A DNA stretch of 64,000 nt from positions 682,001 to 746,000 of the forward strand of contig NZ_CP072943.1 of NCBI RefSeq assembly GCF_018069705.1, read 5' to 3'. The translations under genes and the position numbers were made by a program. The notes beneath the pieces were generated by a model that ran no database searches, had not been told where the DNA came from, and saw nothing but the letters and a program-made list of their open reading frames with translations. The DNA is from Aminithiophilus ramosus. GTDB taxonomy: Bacteria > Synergistota > Synergistia > Synergistales > Aminithiophilaceae. This document shows, in pieces, positions 44,842 through 54,475 of this stretch (the first letter of the stretch is position 1; the number at the start of each line of letters is the position of its first letter).

Positions 44842-46632
44842 TCAGTCGGTCCAGACTCGAATTTTGGGGAAACCCCGTCGAGATCGTCCAATGTCAAAAA
44901 AAGGCTCCACCGCCTCTCTGCAGAGGGCGAGCCGCTGACAGCTCAACCATAGCGGGGCCTGAGGTGAGTCTCCCTCGAGAGGGTCCAGTCCCCCGGCCCG
45001 AAGAGCCGCAAGAAGGGCCTCCCTTTGCCCTCCCCCGTCGATCTCGACAAGGACGGCGAAGGGGGGAAGCTCGAGCGAGCGTCGCTCCTCCAGTTCCCCG
45101 GCCCAGAAAAGGCCCCACCCTCCCCTCAAACCCTGCTGCCACCCGACTCCGGGGCATCGCGACTGGAGTACGACGCGACGGGACAGTCCGTCGGGACCTC
45201 TCCAGCAGGACTCCCAGATCATCCTGAAGGCATGGTGCCTCGCGTCGAAAAAGGGCCTTCGGGCCTCTCCATCGACGTCGATCCATCCGACAAGGGCAAC
45301 ACCCCCCTCGTCACAAAGGGAAAGGGCGCCGCGCGAACCCACGACGACACCTCCGCGAACCAGGTCCCGTTTCAGATCGGAGCGACGTTTTTTCGTCTGC
45401 CCCAGATCGGCGTGCCAGAGCCGAACGGGGAACGCTTCGCCCGTGACGGCGGTCGCCAGAGAGGCCAGGGCCTCCAGTCCCGGCCTGTTGCCCTGAAGGA
45501 GACCTCCTCCGCAGCGGGGGCATCGGTCGGGGAGAGGCTGACGTTCGCGGCAGGTCGGACATTGAAGCAACCCTCCGCAGAGACGACAGGGAGTTCCACA
45601 GCGGCGGCAGAGCAGGGCTGAACCGCACTCCTCACAGGCCACCTCCGCGGCATAGCCCTTCCGATCGAGAATCCAGAGGGCTTTTTTCCCCGCATTGACG
45701 ACGGCAAGCGTCTCCTCGATCAGAACCTCGCTCAGCTTCAGGGGATCGCGCAACCCGGGCAGGACAGCCCCCGGGGCGTTTTTGACGTCGACAAAGCGGA
45801 TTTTGCCCTTGGAAGGACGGGGGGAAGGAGGCTTCCTGCTTCGGTAAAGCCGCGCGGAAGGGAGACTGCCTCCCAGGACGAGACGGGCCTCGGCAAGTTG
45901 AGCCCGTCGGGCGGCGACACTTCGAGCGTTGAAAAAAGGCGTCCCGAGACTCTGGTAGCTGCTATGCCCCTCCTCTTCCACGATAACGAGGGAGAGATCC
46001 TGCAACGGGGCGAAGAGGGCCGACGGCGATCCGACGACGATGCGGACCTCGCCCCTGCGAAGACGCTGCCAATCCTCCCAACGTTTCTTTCCCGCCTGAT
46101 GGGACCAGAGGAGGACCTCCGGCCGAAGGGACTCGGGCAAAGTCTCCCAGAAACGGCGGGCCGAGAGCTGCTCCGGAAAGAGGACGAGGCCTTCTCCGGC
46201 GTGAGCCGTGATCTCATCCCGATAGCTCGACCAACGCCGCCCTTCGTCGACGTCGAAAAGAAGCCTCTCGGAGAAGGCCCTTGGCCTTCTCTCCGGGAGG
46301 GAGGGGCAGGCGCAGGGCTCGCCTCGAAGCAAAGGGGCGGGGGAGAGAAGAGCCAGCGTCGCTCCCAAGCCGCAGAGAGAGCGGCCGCAGAGCCAGAGAG
46401 CCAGCTGCCAGAGTTCCTCGCCCAAAGGCGGAACATCATCGACGATCCGCTCGAGAGACCGGAGGTCCACTCCGCAGGGCGGATTGACGGAGGTGCGGGC
46501 AAAGCCGACGCGTTTCCCCCTGCCCATGGGAACGACGACGCGAACGCCCTCCTGCACGTTTCTCGGCGAAAGGTAGGTCAGGGGATTCCACCAGGGACCG
46601 GGGAGAAAGACGTCGACGAAATGGCCCGTCAT
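44842..46632 (-). CDS. priA: PriA-like primosomal protein lacking helicase motifs
   Basis: PriA restarts stalled replication forks. The 596-aa protein has the N-terminal DNA-binding start, a recognisable RIVVGSPSALFAPL, a VIVEEEGHSSYQS motif (normally VDEEH.SSYK) and the full zinc-binding Cys set (CEECGSALLCRRCGTPC, CPTC, CPRCGG). But the Walker A (GxTGSGKTE) is absent: the segment reads RRWSSYRDEITAHAGEGLVLFPE. The Arg-finger motif (GRAGR) is replaced by WRGPDG. It is about 140 residues shorter than E. coli PriA. It may load DnaB without unwinding DNA. ATG 46632 overlaps the coaBC stop. Confidence 0.88.
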   Translation of the reverse strand: MTGHFVDVFLPGPWWNPLTYLSPRNVQEGVRVVVPMGRGKRVGFARTSVNPPCGVDLRSLERIVDDVPPLGEELWQLALWLCGRSLCGLGATLALLSPAPLLRGEPCACPSLPERRPRAFSERLLFDVDEGRRWSSYRDEITAHAGEGLVLFPEQLSARRFWETLPESLRPEVLLWSHQAGKKRWEDWQRLRRGEVRIVVGSPSALFAPLQDLSLVIVEEEGHSSYQSLGTPFFNARSVAARRAQLAEARLVLGGSLPSARLYRSRKPPSPRPSKGKIRFVDVKNAPGAVLPGLRDPLKLSEVLIEETLAVVNAGKKALWILDRKGYAAEVACEECGSALLCRRCGTPCRLCGGLLQCPTCRERQPLPDRCPRCGGGLLQGNRPGLEALASLATAVTGEAFPVRLWHADLGQTKKRRSDLKRDLVRGGVVVGSRGALSLCDEGGVALVGWIDVDGEARRPFFDARHHAFRMIWESCWRGPDGLSRRVVLQSRCPGVGWQQGLRGGWGLFWAGELEERRSLELPPFAVLVEIDGGGQREALLAALRAGGLDPLEGDSPQAPLWLSCQRLALCREAVEPFFDIGRSRRGFPKIRVWTD

Positions 46633-47843
46633 CTCCCCTGGAGAGTCTCCAGATGGTCCCAGAGAGCCCAGGCGACCTCCTCTTTGGAGCCGGACCGCTC
46701 CAACCGTCCTCCACAACGGTCGTAGATGACGACGCGGTTGTCGACGGAGGCAAAGCCTGTCCCGGGCACCGTGATATCGTTGGCGACGATGACATCGAGT
46801 TTTTTGCGCTCCATCTTGGCACGGGCGTGAAGGTCGAGAGCTTCCGTTTCGGCGGCGAAGCCGACGAGGAGCTGACCGGGCCTCTTCCTGTCTCCCAATT
46901 CCGCGGCGATGTCGGGGTTCTGAACGAGGCGAAGCTCGAGCCACTCCCTGTCGCCACGTTTGATTTTGTTCGGCGCCCGTTCGTCGACGCGGAAATCGCC
47001 GACGGCGGCGGCTTTGACGATGATGTCAGCCGCCTCGAACCGTTCCAGGACGGCCTGACGCATCTCCAAAGCCGAGGTGACGGGACAAAGACGGATGCCC
47101 GGAGGGATCTCAGCCGTCGTCGGCCCCGCCACGACGGTAACCTCCGCCCCTCTGTACCAGGCCGCCTTGGCTATGGCAAAGCCCATCCGTCCCGTGCTCG
47201 GGTTGCCGATGTAGCGCACGGGGTCGATGAACTCCCATGTCGGTCCCGCCGTGACGAGGACCTTTTTGCCGGCCAGGTCCTTCCTCGGAGCCAGAGCCTT
47301 CCAGAGCGTCTCGACGATAATCTCCGTCTCGGGAAGACGCCCCTTCCCCTCGTAGCCGCAGGCGAGAAAACCCGACTGAGGATCGATGATTCCGTAGCCG
47401 AGGCCACAACATTTTTCGACGTTGGCCGCCGTGGCGGGGTGATCCCACATCTTGACGTTCATGGCCGGGAAGAGGAGCACGGGAGCCCGCGTCGCCAGGA
47501 GAGAGGCGGCGATGAGGCCATCAGCCGCTCCAGATGCGGCCTTCTGCAACATCGACGCCGTGCAGGGGGCGACGAGGACGGCTTCAGCCCAATCGGCAAG
47601 GCTGATGTGGGGAATCTTCCACCCCTCCTCACGGGAGAGCAGGTCCGCCTCGACCCAGCAGCGCCTGCCTGCCAGAGTGGAAAGGACGAGGGGACTCACC
47701 ATCGTCGCAGCAGCGGACGTGAGGACCACCTCGACATCACAGTCGGCCTTGCGGAGAGCCCGGACCAGATCGGGAGTCTTGTAGGCGGCGATGCCTCCCG
47801 TAACGGCCAGGAGAAGGCGTCGTCTACTCTTCCAGGGAAGCAT
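46629..47843 (-). CDS. coaBC: Phosphopantothenoylcysteine decarboxylase/synthase
   Basis: CoaBC performs two steps of CoA synthesis. The CoaC half has LLAVTGGIAAYK, PHISLADWAEAVLVAPCTA and FPAMNVKMW with flavin-binding features. The CoaB half starts near residue 185 with VLVTAGPTWEFIDPVRYI and has KAAAVGDFRV. Total length is 404 aa. ATG 47843 has AGGGAAG upstream and overlaps rpoZ by 20 bases. Confidence 0.96.
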   Translation of the reverse strand: MLPWKSRRRLLLAVTGGIAAYKTPDLVRALRKADCDVEVVLTSAAATMVSPLVLSTLAGRRCWVEADLLSREEGWKIPHISLADWAEAVLVAPCTASMLQKAASGAADGLIAASLLATRAPVLLFPAMNVKMWDHPATAANVEKCCGLGYGIIDPQSGFLACGYEGKGRLPETEIIVETLWKALAPRKDLAGKKVLVTAGPTWEFIDPVRYIGNPSTGRMGFAIAKAAWYRGAEVTVVAGPTTAEIPPGIRLCPVTSALEMRQAVLERFEAADIIVKAAAVGDFRVDERAPNKIKRGDREWLELRLVQNPDIAAELGDRKRPGQLLVGFAAETEALDLHARAKMERKKLDVIVANDITVPGTGFASVDNRVVIYDRCGGRLERSGSKEEVAWALWDHLETLQGR

Positions 47844-48084
47844 CGGGAACTTCCCTGGCCCCGAGGGCCTCGGCATCGATCTCAAGGGTGACATCAACCT
47901 GGAACTGCCCGTCGGCGACGTCGCCCACGGCGGCATTGATGCACCGCCCGCTCGTCTCGTCGATGAGAGCGCGATTGTGAAGCTCGCTGAGCTGACGTGC
48001 CCGCATGGAGATGACCTGAGCCAGGACGTATTTATCGGGTATCTGTGTCGTTTTCAGAATCGCTTCAAGGTCGTGGAAAATCAT
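47824..48084 (-). CDS. rpoZ: RNA polymerase omega subunit
   Basis: The 86-aa protein has the omega core YVLAQVISMRARQLSELH. It aids RNA polymerase assembly. GAGGAGG precedes ATG 48084. The gmk-rpoZ-coaBC-priA order is widely conserved. Confidence 0.9.
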   Translation of the reverse strand: MIFHDLEAILKTTQIPDKYVLAQVISMRARQLSELHNRALIDETSGRCINAAVGDVADGQFQVDVTLEIDAEALGAREVPDASLEE

Positions 48085-48112
48085 GGGAATACCTCCTCAA
48101 AAAACTCGTCTT

Positions 48113-48676
48113 TCAGGCGCTGCGATAACTCAGGATCAGAGCTTTCAATTCCTGAAGGGCTTTCTCCAGATCGTCATTGACGACGACGTGATCGTAGATC
48201 TCGGCAACGGCCATCTCCTTTTCCGCGTTTTTCAGCCTCAAGGAGAGGCTTGCCTCATCTTCCGTGCCCCTGGAACGAAGGCGACGTTCCAGCTCTTCCC
48301 CCGAAGGAGGGCGGACGAAAAGGAGAACCGCCTCGGCAAGACGCCTTTTGACCTGCCGGGCTCCCTGCACATCGATTTCGAGGACGACATCGCGGCCTGA
48401 CTGGAGTTCCCTCAGGACATCCTCTCTCAACGTGCCGTAGCGATGGCCGTGGACACAGGCTTCCTCGAGAAAAGCGTCGGCTTCGACGAGGTCATGAAAG
48501 GCCTCGGGGGAGAGAAAACGGTAGTCGAGGCCATCGATCTCCCCGGGACGCGGTAGACGGGTCGTGCAGGAAATGGAGTAGACCAGATCGGGCAGAGCCT
48601 GAAAGAGGGCCTTGCGCAACGTGCCCTTTCCCGCCCCGCTGGGGCCGGAAAGGATGAAAAGACGCCCGCGGCTCAC
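48113..48676 (-). CDS. gmk: Guanylate kinase
   Basis: Gmk makes GDP from GMP. The 187-aa protein has P-loop LSGPSGAGKGTL (residues 9-20) and SCTTRLPRPGEIDGLDY. The GTG start at 48676 follows GAGGAA at the remA stop. Confidence 0.96.
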   Translation of the reverse strand: MSRGRLFILSGPSGAGKGTLRKALFQALPDLVYSISCTTRLPRPGEIDGLDYRFLSPEAFHDLVEADAFLEEACVHGHRYGTLREDVLRELQSGRDVVLEIDVQGARQVKRRLAEAVLLFVRPPSGEELERRLRSRGTEDEASLSLRLKNAEKEMAVAEIYDHVVVNDDLEKALQELKALILSYRSA

Positions 48677-48679
48677 GGC

Positions 48680-48934
48680 CTATTCCTCATCGTCCGATCC
48701 CTCGTAGCGGTGGGCTACCGTCTCAGGCTGAACGGCAGAAAGGATGAGATGATCGCTGTCGGTGATGAGGATGGCCCGCGTCTTGCGGCCCTGCGTGGCG
48801 TCGACGAGCTTTCCCGAGTCTCGGGCCTCCTCCTTCAATCGTTTGATGGGCGCAGAAGCGGGGCTGATGATGGCGACGATCCGATCGGCGACGACCATGT
48901 TGCCAAAACCGATATGGACCAATCTTCCCGTCAT
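48680..48934 (-). CDS. remA: RemA-family (DUF370) regulator
   Basis: The 84-aa protein matches RemA, which binds DNA and activates biofilm and osmoprotection genes in Bacillus. It has [43 protein letters not shown] and [13 protein letters not shown], all conserved. ATG 48934 matches the known N-terminus; GTG 48943 overlaps the yicC stop and is an alternative. The yicC-remA-gmk-rpoZ order is as in Bacillus. Confidence 0.93.
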   Translation of the reverse strand: MTGRLVHIGFGNMVVADRIVAIISPASAPIKRLKEEARDSGKLVDATQGRKTRAILITDSDHLILSAVQPETVAHRYEGSDDEE

Positions 48935-48939
48935 GGCCG

Positions 48940-49833
48940 TCACTCGACGTTCTGGATCTGCTCTCGGATCCGTTCGAGAAGGGCTTTCATCTCGACTACG
49001 GTCCATCGGATGGCGGTGTCGGATATTTTTGAACCCATGGTGTTGACTTCACGGTTCATTTCCTGGACGAGGAAATCGAGTTTCCTTCCGTGAGGTCCCT
49101 CTCCTGCGACGAAGGAACGAAATTTCTGCAGGTGGCTTTTGCTCCTCGAAATCTCTTCGGAGATGTCCCAGCGGTCGCTGAGGAGGACGATTTCCTGTGC
49201 CAGACGCCCCTCGTCGATAGTCGCTCCCGAAAGGACCTCATCAAGGCGTTCGGCGATTCGACTCCGCAGCGCCTTGAGGGCTTCGTCGCGAGCCTGATCC
49301 CAGAGAGTCGCGACCTTATCCAGCTCGATCCCGAAAAGGTCGAGCTGGACCCCGATGTCGTCGAACAGATCCCTGCCCTCCTGGATCCGCATGGTTTGCC
49401 ATTGGGAGACGGCCTCCGCCAAAGCCTCGCCGAGAGCGTCGAGAAGCTCCTGCCGGAGGTCTTCGCCCAATCCCCCCTCCTGCCCCGCCACTCCGGGCAG
49501 AGACAGAAGCCCTTCCAGAGAGAAGGTTCCCTCTCTCCCCAGACGGGAAGCAAGCGCTTCCAATTGGTGGAGGTACCCCTCAAGGGCAGCGACATTGAGA
49601 GGCATCACGCGAAACTCCGAGTTCCAGAGGACATCCAGGCGCAGAAGCGTCTTGCCTCTGCTGTAGGTCTCCCGCAACTTCTGCTGGATCGGAGGCTCGA
49701 GAAAGGCCAGGTCGCGGGGGACGCGGAGCGAGACCTCCTGGTAGCGGTGATTGACGCTGGAAATTTCGGTGACCAACGATCCCCAGTAACGATCAACCTT
49801 AGCCCGGCCGAAACCGGTCATGCTTCTGAACAC
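48940..49833 (-). CDS. yicC: YicC-family endoribonuclease
   Basis: The 297-aa protein starts [10 protein letters not shown] and ends NVE after [24 protein letters not shown], both conserved in YicC. E. coli YicC is an endoribonuclease acting on RyhB. GTG 49833 follows GGGAGGG and overlaps hflX by 16 bases. Confidence 0.92.
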   Translation of the reverse strand: MFRSMTGFGRAKVDRYWGSLVTEISSVNHRYQEVSLRVPRDLAFLEPPIQQKLRETYSRGKTLLRLDVLWNSEFRVMPLNVAALEGYLHQLEALASRLGREGTFSLEGLLSLPGVAGQEGGLGEDLRQELLDALGEALAEAVSQWQTMRIQEGRDLFDDIGVQLDLFGIELDKVATLWDQARDEALKALRSRIAERLDEVLSGATIDEGRLAQEIVLLSDRWDISEEISRSKSHLQKFRSFVAGEGPHGRKLDFLVQEMNREVNTMGSKISDTAIRWTVVEMKALLERIREQIQNVE

Positions 49834-50951
49834 GTTCCACCCTCCCCTTCTCTTTCCGGAAACAGCACTCGTTCGAGGAGTCGGAGCAACTCGTCCTGCC
49901 CCCAGCCCTCCTTGGCCGAAAGAGGCACCACCTGATCGCCCCGACCGCGCAGCCGCATCAGATGTCGCTCCACCGACGAGGTTTCGGCCTTGTCGACTTT
50001 GTTCAGGGCAATGACGACGGGAACGGAGGCCGCCTCGATGGCCTCAAGGGTCGATTCCACCGTCTCCAAAGTATCGTTGAGCCTCTCGTCTGAAACATCG
50101 AGCACGACAAGGAGAAGATCGGCCCCCGCGACTTCCTCCAGAGTAGCTCGGAAGGCGGCGACCAATCCGGGTGGCAGGCGACGGATGAATCCTACCGTAT
50201 CGGAGACGAGAACGGTCTCCCCCAGGGGGAGACGGACGCGCCTTACGGAGGGATCGAGCGTCGCGAAAAGACGGTCCTGCCCGACAAGACCCGCATCATG
50301 GCTCAGTCGCTGCAGAAGGGTCGTTTTGCCGCTGTTGGTGTAGCCCACGAGGGCCACAGTGAAAAGGCCGACTCGACGGCGCCTTTTGCGCTGGCTTTCC
50401 CGCCTTTTGCGCACCTCGTCCAGTTTTCGCTGGATTTCCTTGACTCTGCGCTCCAGCTTGCGGCGGTGCTTTTCAAACTCCGTCTCGCCGGGACCGCGGG
50501 TGCCGATTCCACCTCCGGTACGGGACATCTGGGCTCCGAACCCTCGAAGCTGGGGAAGTTCGTAGCGGGCCCGAGCCAGCTCCACCTGAAGTTTGGCCTC
50601 CGCCGTGTGGGCCCGGGAATCGAATATCTTCATGATGACCAGAGGCCAGTCCCAGACCTCAAGCTTCATCAACTTCTGCAGCTCCACTCTCTGCCCCGGC
50701 CCCAGATCATCGACACAGACAAGAAGGGTCGCTCCCATTTCCAGGGCGGCCAGACCGATTTCCTCGGCCTTTCCCGACCCGATGAAGGTCGTCGCATCGG
50801 GTCGGACCCTTCTTTGAGAGAAGACGTCGAGAACGTCGATGTCCAGGTTATCCAGAAGAAGGCGGAGCTCCTCTACGGCCAAATGCCAGGAATCGTCGTC
50901 TCCAGGCTTTTGAAGCCCGAAGACGGCGGCCTGTCGCCTATGGATGATCAT
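49818..50951 (-). CDS. hflX: Ribosome-associated GTPase HflX
   Basis: HflX splits stalled or stressed ribosomes. The 377-aa protein has the N-terminal domain, SRTGGGIGTRGPGETEFE, a charged coiled coil, and G domain motifs GYTNSGKTTLLQRL, SDTVGFIRRLP and NKVD. ATG 50951 is preferred, with GGGAGG close upstream; GTG 50957 overlaps it. Confidence 0.96.
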   Translation of the reverse strand: MIIHRRQAAVFGLQKPGDDDSWHLAVEELRLLLDNLDIDVLDVFSQRRVRPDATTFIGSGKAEEIGLAALEMGATLLVCVDDLGPGQRVELQKLMKLEVWDWPLVIMKIFDSRAHTAEAKLQVELARARYELPQLRGFGAQMSRTGGGIGTRGPGETEFEKHRRKLERRVKEIQRKLDEVRKRRESQRKRRRRVGLFTVALVGYTNSGKTTLLQRLSHDAGLVGQDRLFATLDPSVRRVRLPLGETVLVSDTVGFIRRLPPGLVAAFRATLEEVAGADLLLVVLDVSDERLNDTLETVESTLEAIEAASVPVVIALNKVDKAETSSVERHLMRLRGRGDQVVPLSAKEGWGQDELLRLLERVLFPEREGEGGTCSEA

Positions 50952-51591
50952 CGGCACCTCCCGCCATGGAACTCTGCAACGATAGAAGCTCCCTTTCGAG
51001 GCGACGGAGCAGGGCCTGACGCCGCTCCTTCTCGCTTCCCTCGGGCAGGAGCTCGGCAGCCCGCAGCGGAGAGCCGAAACGGAGGCGGATCTTGACGGGA
51101 CGAGGGAAAGGGGCTCCGCCGGGCAGGGCCTCGTAGCTGCCGGATATGAAGGCCGGGATGACGGGCAGACCGGTCTTGACGGCCAGAAGAGCCACCCCCC
51201 CTTCGAGCCCCTTCAGGCGCCCGTCCCGGGAACGGGTCCCCTCGGGGAACAGGATCACGCTCTCGGAGGCCTCCAGTCTCGCCAAGGTCAGTCGAAGGAC
51301 GGCTGCCGCGCCCTGACGGTCGGAGCGCGGAACGGGAACGGCTCCCAGAGCTCGAATGAGCGGGCCGAGAAGAGGGATGCGGAAAAGCTCCTCCTTGGCC
51401 ATGAAACGAAGCCTTCTGGGACAGGCTGCACCGATGACAACGGGATCGAGATTGCTGCAATGATTGGCGGCGACGATAAAGGCACCCCGGCGGGGCACCT
51501 CGTCGACGGCCTCGATGGAAAGCCGGTTGTAAAGACGAAGCCAGAGAAGGCAGGAGTATTTGACGCAACCGTAAAGGAGCGCTCTAAACAT
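50938..51591 (-). CDS. plsC: 1-acylglycerol-3-phosphate acyltransferase
   Basis: PlsC makes phosphatidic acid. The 217-aa protein has an N-terminal membrane helix, NHCSNLDPVV (NHX4D catalytic motif) near residue 50 and FPEGTRSRDG near 120. ATG 51591 follows GGGAGG and overlaps the cmk end by eight bases. Confidence 0.94.
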   Translation of the reverse strand: MFRALLYGCVKYSCLLWLRLYNRLSIEAVDEVPRRGAFIVAANHCSNLDPVVIGAACPRRLRFMAKEELFRIPLLGPLIRALGAVPVPRSDRQGAAAVLRLTLARLEASESVILFPEGTRSRDGRLKGLEGGVALLAVKTGLPVIPAFISGSYEALPGGAPFPRPVKIRLRFGSPLRAAELLPEGSEKERRQALLRRLERELLSLQSSMAGGADDHP

Positions 51592-52267
51592 CGCCGAGCC
51601 TCCCGGAAAGGTCAAGTTTCATCAGGCCACAGAGATGAGAGAGGACCTCCTCGACGGAAAGATCCGTCGTGTCGACGAGAAAAGCCCCCTCGGCCTCTCT
51701 CAGGGGAGCCAGAGTCCGATCGGAGTCGATCCGATCCCGCCGAATCACCTGAAAAAGGACTTCCTCGCAGGTTAGAGTTTCTCCCCTGTCGACAAGCTCT
51801 CTCCAGCGACGACGAGCCCGCTCCTCGGGCGAGGCGGAGAGGAAGATCTTGACGTCGGCCTCGGGGAAGACGACGGTTCCCATGTCCCGTCCGTCGGCGA
51901 CAAGGGGCCCTAGGCGGGACTGGGAGCGCTGGAGGTCGAGGAGGCTTTCTCTGACGGGGCCCAGAGCGGCGTAACGGCTCACGATGGAATCGACGCGAGG
52001 CGTACGTATTCTGTCCGTGACATCTTCGTCGCCGAGGAAGACGCGCTCGCCGCGAAGGGATACGGTCAGCTCCGCCAAGGCACATCGCAGAGGCTCTCCT
52101 TCTTCAGGAGGAACAGACCGGCCATCGAGGTAAAAGGCGATGGCCCGATAGAGGGCCCCCGTATCCAGGTAGGATGCCCCGATTTTCCTGGCAAGAAGGC
52201 GGGCTATGGTGCTTTTGCCCGATCCGGCGGGACCGTCGATGGCGACGACAAAGGGTGACGGCGCCAT
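51584..52267 (-). CDS. cmk: Cytidylate kinase
   Basis: Cmk phosphorylates CMP and dCMP. The 227-aa protein has AIDGPAGSGKSTIARLLA at residues 10-27, YLDTGALYRA, and DGRDMGTVVFPEADVK. It overlaps the HDOD gene by one base (TGATG). cmk-plsC linkage is common. Confidence 0.96.
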   Translation of the reverse strand: MAPSPFVVAIDGPAGSGKSTIARLLARKIGASYLDTGALYRAIAFYLDGRSVPPEEGEPLRCALAELTVSLRGERVFLGDEDVTDRIRTPRVDSIVSRYAALGPVRESLLDLQRSQSRLGPLVADGRDMGTVVFPEADVKIFLSASPEERARRRWRELVDRGETLTCEEVLFQVIRRDRIDSDRTLAPLREAEGAFLVDTTDLSVEEVLSHLCGLMKLDLSGRLGDV

Positions 52268-53166
52268 CAGGCGTCCTCGGCGGGAAGCTCTTCATCGAGA
52301 GAGGTGATGCAGTCCACCAGCTCTCCCAAGAGGCTCTCGGGGTCGGGAATGGCCAGTCGCTCCAGAGCCGCCTCGGATAGCGGGTACTGAAGACCGTCGG
52401 CCCCCAGGCCGGCGCCGAGCATGAGCGTCATGACATTGGCGACATGAACGACATCAAGGAGAAGACGCTCTTCAGACGAGGCTTCCTCCGGCAGGGATTC
52501 GGGATCATGGTGGTAGCGGGCCACGGCGACGAAACTGTCCGGAAGCTGCCACTGTTCGATGAGTTGGGCGCCGACTTCGGCATGGTCGAAGCCGAGAACT
52601 TCCCTCTCGGCTTCCATGAAAGGAACCTGCTCCTCTTCGACCATCCGCACGATGAGACCGTAGCCGAAGCGGATGTAATCGTTGAGGACGATTTTCCCGA
52701 TGTCGTGAAGCATTCCGGCGATGTAGGCTTCTTCGGGATCGATGATCTTCTTTCCCGTGATTTTCTCCACGATATGACGAGAGGAGACGGCCACGGCCAG
52801 CGAATGATGCCAAAGATCGCCCCTGTCGAGAGCATAGCCCGCCAGAGGCTTGTCCATGTGCTGAAAGACGGAGGCAGCCAGGACAAGGCTCTTGACCGTC
52901 CGGTACCCCAGATAGGGAATCGCCTCGGTGACGCTCGAGACGCGCCTCGGCATGCCGTAATAAGCCGAGTTGGCCAGCTTCAGCACCCTCAGGACCAGGC
53001 CTTCGTCCCGGGAGAGCCGATCGGCCACATCAGCGGCGCTGCTTTTGGGATCATCCAGTTTCTTCAGAGTCTGGAGGACCATCTGAGGCAGAGAGGGAAT
53101 ATCCTTGACACGGCTGACGATTCTTTGGCGAATCAATCCACGGGTTCTGTCATCCAAGGATGCCAC
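52267..53166 (-). CDS. HDOD domain protein
   Basis: The 299-aa cytoplasmic protein has an HDOD domain (IPSLPQMVLQTLKKLDDP, LRVLKLANSAYYGMP) and the HD-like motif AGMLHDIGKIVLNDY, with a later FDHAEVGAQLIEQW. Proteins of this kind join signalling pathways, often with cyclic-di-GMP, but this one has no other domain. GTG 53166 is eight bases after GGGAGG. The precise role is unknown. Confidence 0.85.
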   Translation of the reverse strand: MASLDDRTRGLIRQRIVSRVKDIPSLPQMVLQTLKKLDDPKSSAADVADRLSRDEGLVLRVLKLANSAYYGMPRRVSSVTEAIPYLGYRTVKSLVLAASVFQHMDKPLAGYALDRGDLWHHSLAVAVSSRHIVEKITGKKIIDPEEAYIAGMLHDIGKIVLNDYIRFGYGLIVRMVEEEQVPFMEAEREVLGFDHAEVGAQLIEQWQLPDSFVAVARYHHDPESLPEEASSEERLLLDVVHVANVMTLMLGAGLGADGLQYPLSEAALERLAIPDPESLLGELVDCITSLDEELPAEDA

Positions 53167-53196
53167 GGTGCCCACCTCCCGAATTCGGGGTCATCT

Positions 53197-53928
53197 TCAC
53201 ACGATACCACCAGACTTAATCATCTGCCACAGGTTGGAACCATCGACTTCAAGAAAATCGCCGAGGCGAAGGTGTTCCAGCACCAGCCCTCCGATGGCGC
53301 AACGGCGCAGGGAAAGGACGCGGAAGCCTAGCTGCTCCGCCATGCGCCGGATTTCCCTCTTCAACCCCTCGTTGAGAGAGAGGGAAAGCCCTCTATCCTC
53401 CTCCGGCAGGCGCTCGACGGCATGGGGAACGACGAGTCTCCCGTCGAGACGAAGGCCGCGACGCCACCGAGACAGAAGGAGATCGGGCAGAGCCCTGTCG
53501 AGACGGACCTCGTATCTCTTGACGACGCCGAAGCGGGGATGAAGAATCCGATGGGCGAAGTCGCCGTCGTTGGTCATCAGCAGGAGCCCCTCGCTTTCCC
53601 TGTCCAACCGCCCCACAGGAAAGGGCCTGCGCCCGGCAAAAACCTCCGGGAGAAGATCGACGACGGTCCGGTCGAAAGGATCCGAAACGGCACAGACGAC
53701 GCCTCGCGGCTTATTCAGGGCCAGATAGAGCGAGTCCAGGGGAAAGAGAGAACGTCCGTCGAAGGTGACACGGCTACCCTCGACGACTCGTTCTCCCGGA
53801 GAATGGGCCCTTTGTCCATCGACGCAGACCCTCCCCGAAAAAATCAGGGTTTCAACGTTCCGCCTCGACCCGAGTCCACAGCGGGCGAGATAACGGTTGA
53901 GGCGCTCCCCCTCAATCTCCGTCGTCAT
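53197..53928 (-). CDS. rluB: 23S rRNA pseudouridine synthase RluB-like
   Basis: The 243-aa enzyme has an S4 domain (ERLNRYLARCGLGSRRN), NKPRGVVCAVSDP and the catalytic Asp in PVGRLDRESEGLLLMTND. RluB modifies 23S U2605; RluE or RsuA are alternatives. It overlaps scpB by 17 bases, the conserved scpA-scpB-rluB order. Confidence 0.94.
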   Translation of the reverse strand: MTTEIEGERLNRYLARCGLGSRRNVETLIFSGRVCVDGQRAHSPGERVVEGSRVTFDGRSLFPLDSLYLALNKPRGVVCAVSDPFDRTVVDLLPEVFAGRRPFPVGRLDRESEGLLLMTNDGDFAHRILHPRFGVVKRYEVRLDRALPDLLLSRWRRGLRLDGRLVVPHAVERLPEEDRGLSLSLNEGLKREIRRMAEQLGFRVLSLRRCAIGGLVLEHLRLGDFLEVDGSNLWQMIKSGGIV

Positions 53929-54475
53929 CGCCCAAGACCTCCTCGAGATCGTCCAGACAGGGAAGGGCCGAAACGGATTCGAGACCGAAAACCTCGAGGA
54001 ATCGGGCCGTCGTCCTGTACAACAGGGGGTTTCCCGTTCCCTTTTTGCGCCCGGCGATCCGGATCAGGCCGTAACGCAGAAGCGTGTCGAGAACGCGATC
54101 GCAACGGACGCCTCGAATCTCCTCGATCTCCGATCGCGTCACGGGCTGGCTGTAGGCGACGACGGAAAGGGATTCCAGAGCGGCCTTGCTCAGACGGACC
54201 CGCTGGCTCTGGGCCGTCTCTCGGAAGGCAGCTACAGCCTCCTCGACGGAGGGACTTGTAGCCAGCACCCATCCCCCGCCGATGGAGAGAAGGCAGAGCC
54301 CGTGACCCTGACCGTAATGACGGCGCAGACGTTCCAGAGAGGCTTCTGCGCCAGCCGTCGAGAGGGCGGCCGCAGAAGCCAGCTCCCGCGTCGAGACAGG
54401 CTCGACGGCGACGAATAGAAGAGCCTCGATGACGGCATCGGACGGCTCAAGAGAGGACACGGCAGACCTGCACAT
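53912..54475 (-). CDS. scpB: Chromosome segregation protein ScpB
   Basis: ScpB works with ScpA and SMC in chromosome compaction. The 187-aa protein has two winged helices, with EALLFVAVEPVSTRELA near the start and ESLSVVAYSQPVTRSEIEEI-type recognition later. ATG 54475 has AAGGAGG nine bases upstream; GTG 54460 is an alternative. It overlaps scpA by 29 bases. Confidence 0.94.
   Translation of the reverse strand: MCRSAVSSLEPSDAVIEALLFVAVEPVSTRELASAAALSTAGAEASLERLRRHYGQGHGLCLLSIGGGWVLATSPSVEEAVAAFRETAQSQRVRLSKAALESLSVVAYSQPVTRSEIEEIRGVRCDRVLDTLLRYGLIRIAGRKKGTGNPLLYRTTARFLEVFGLESVSALPCLDDLEEVLGDDDGD

Noticed and set aside
43857-45227. Plus-strand open frame across der and priA
   Set aside because: Both genes on the minus strand are recognised; this is a shadow.
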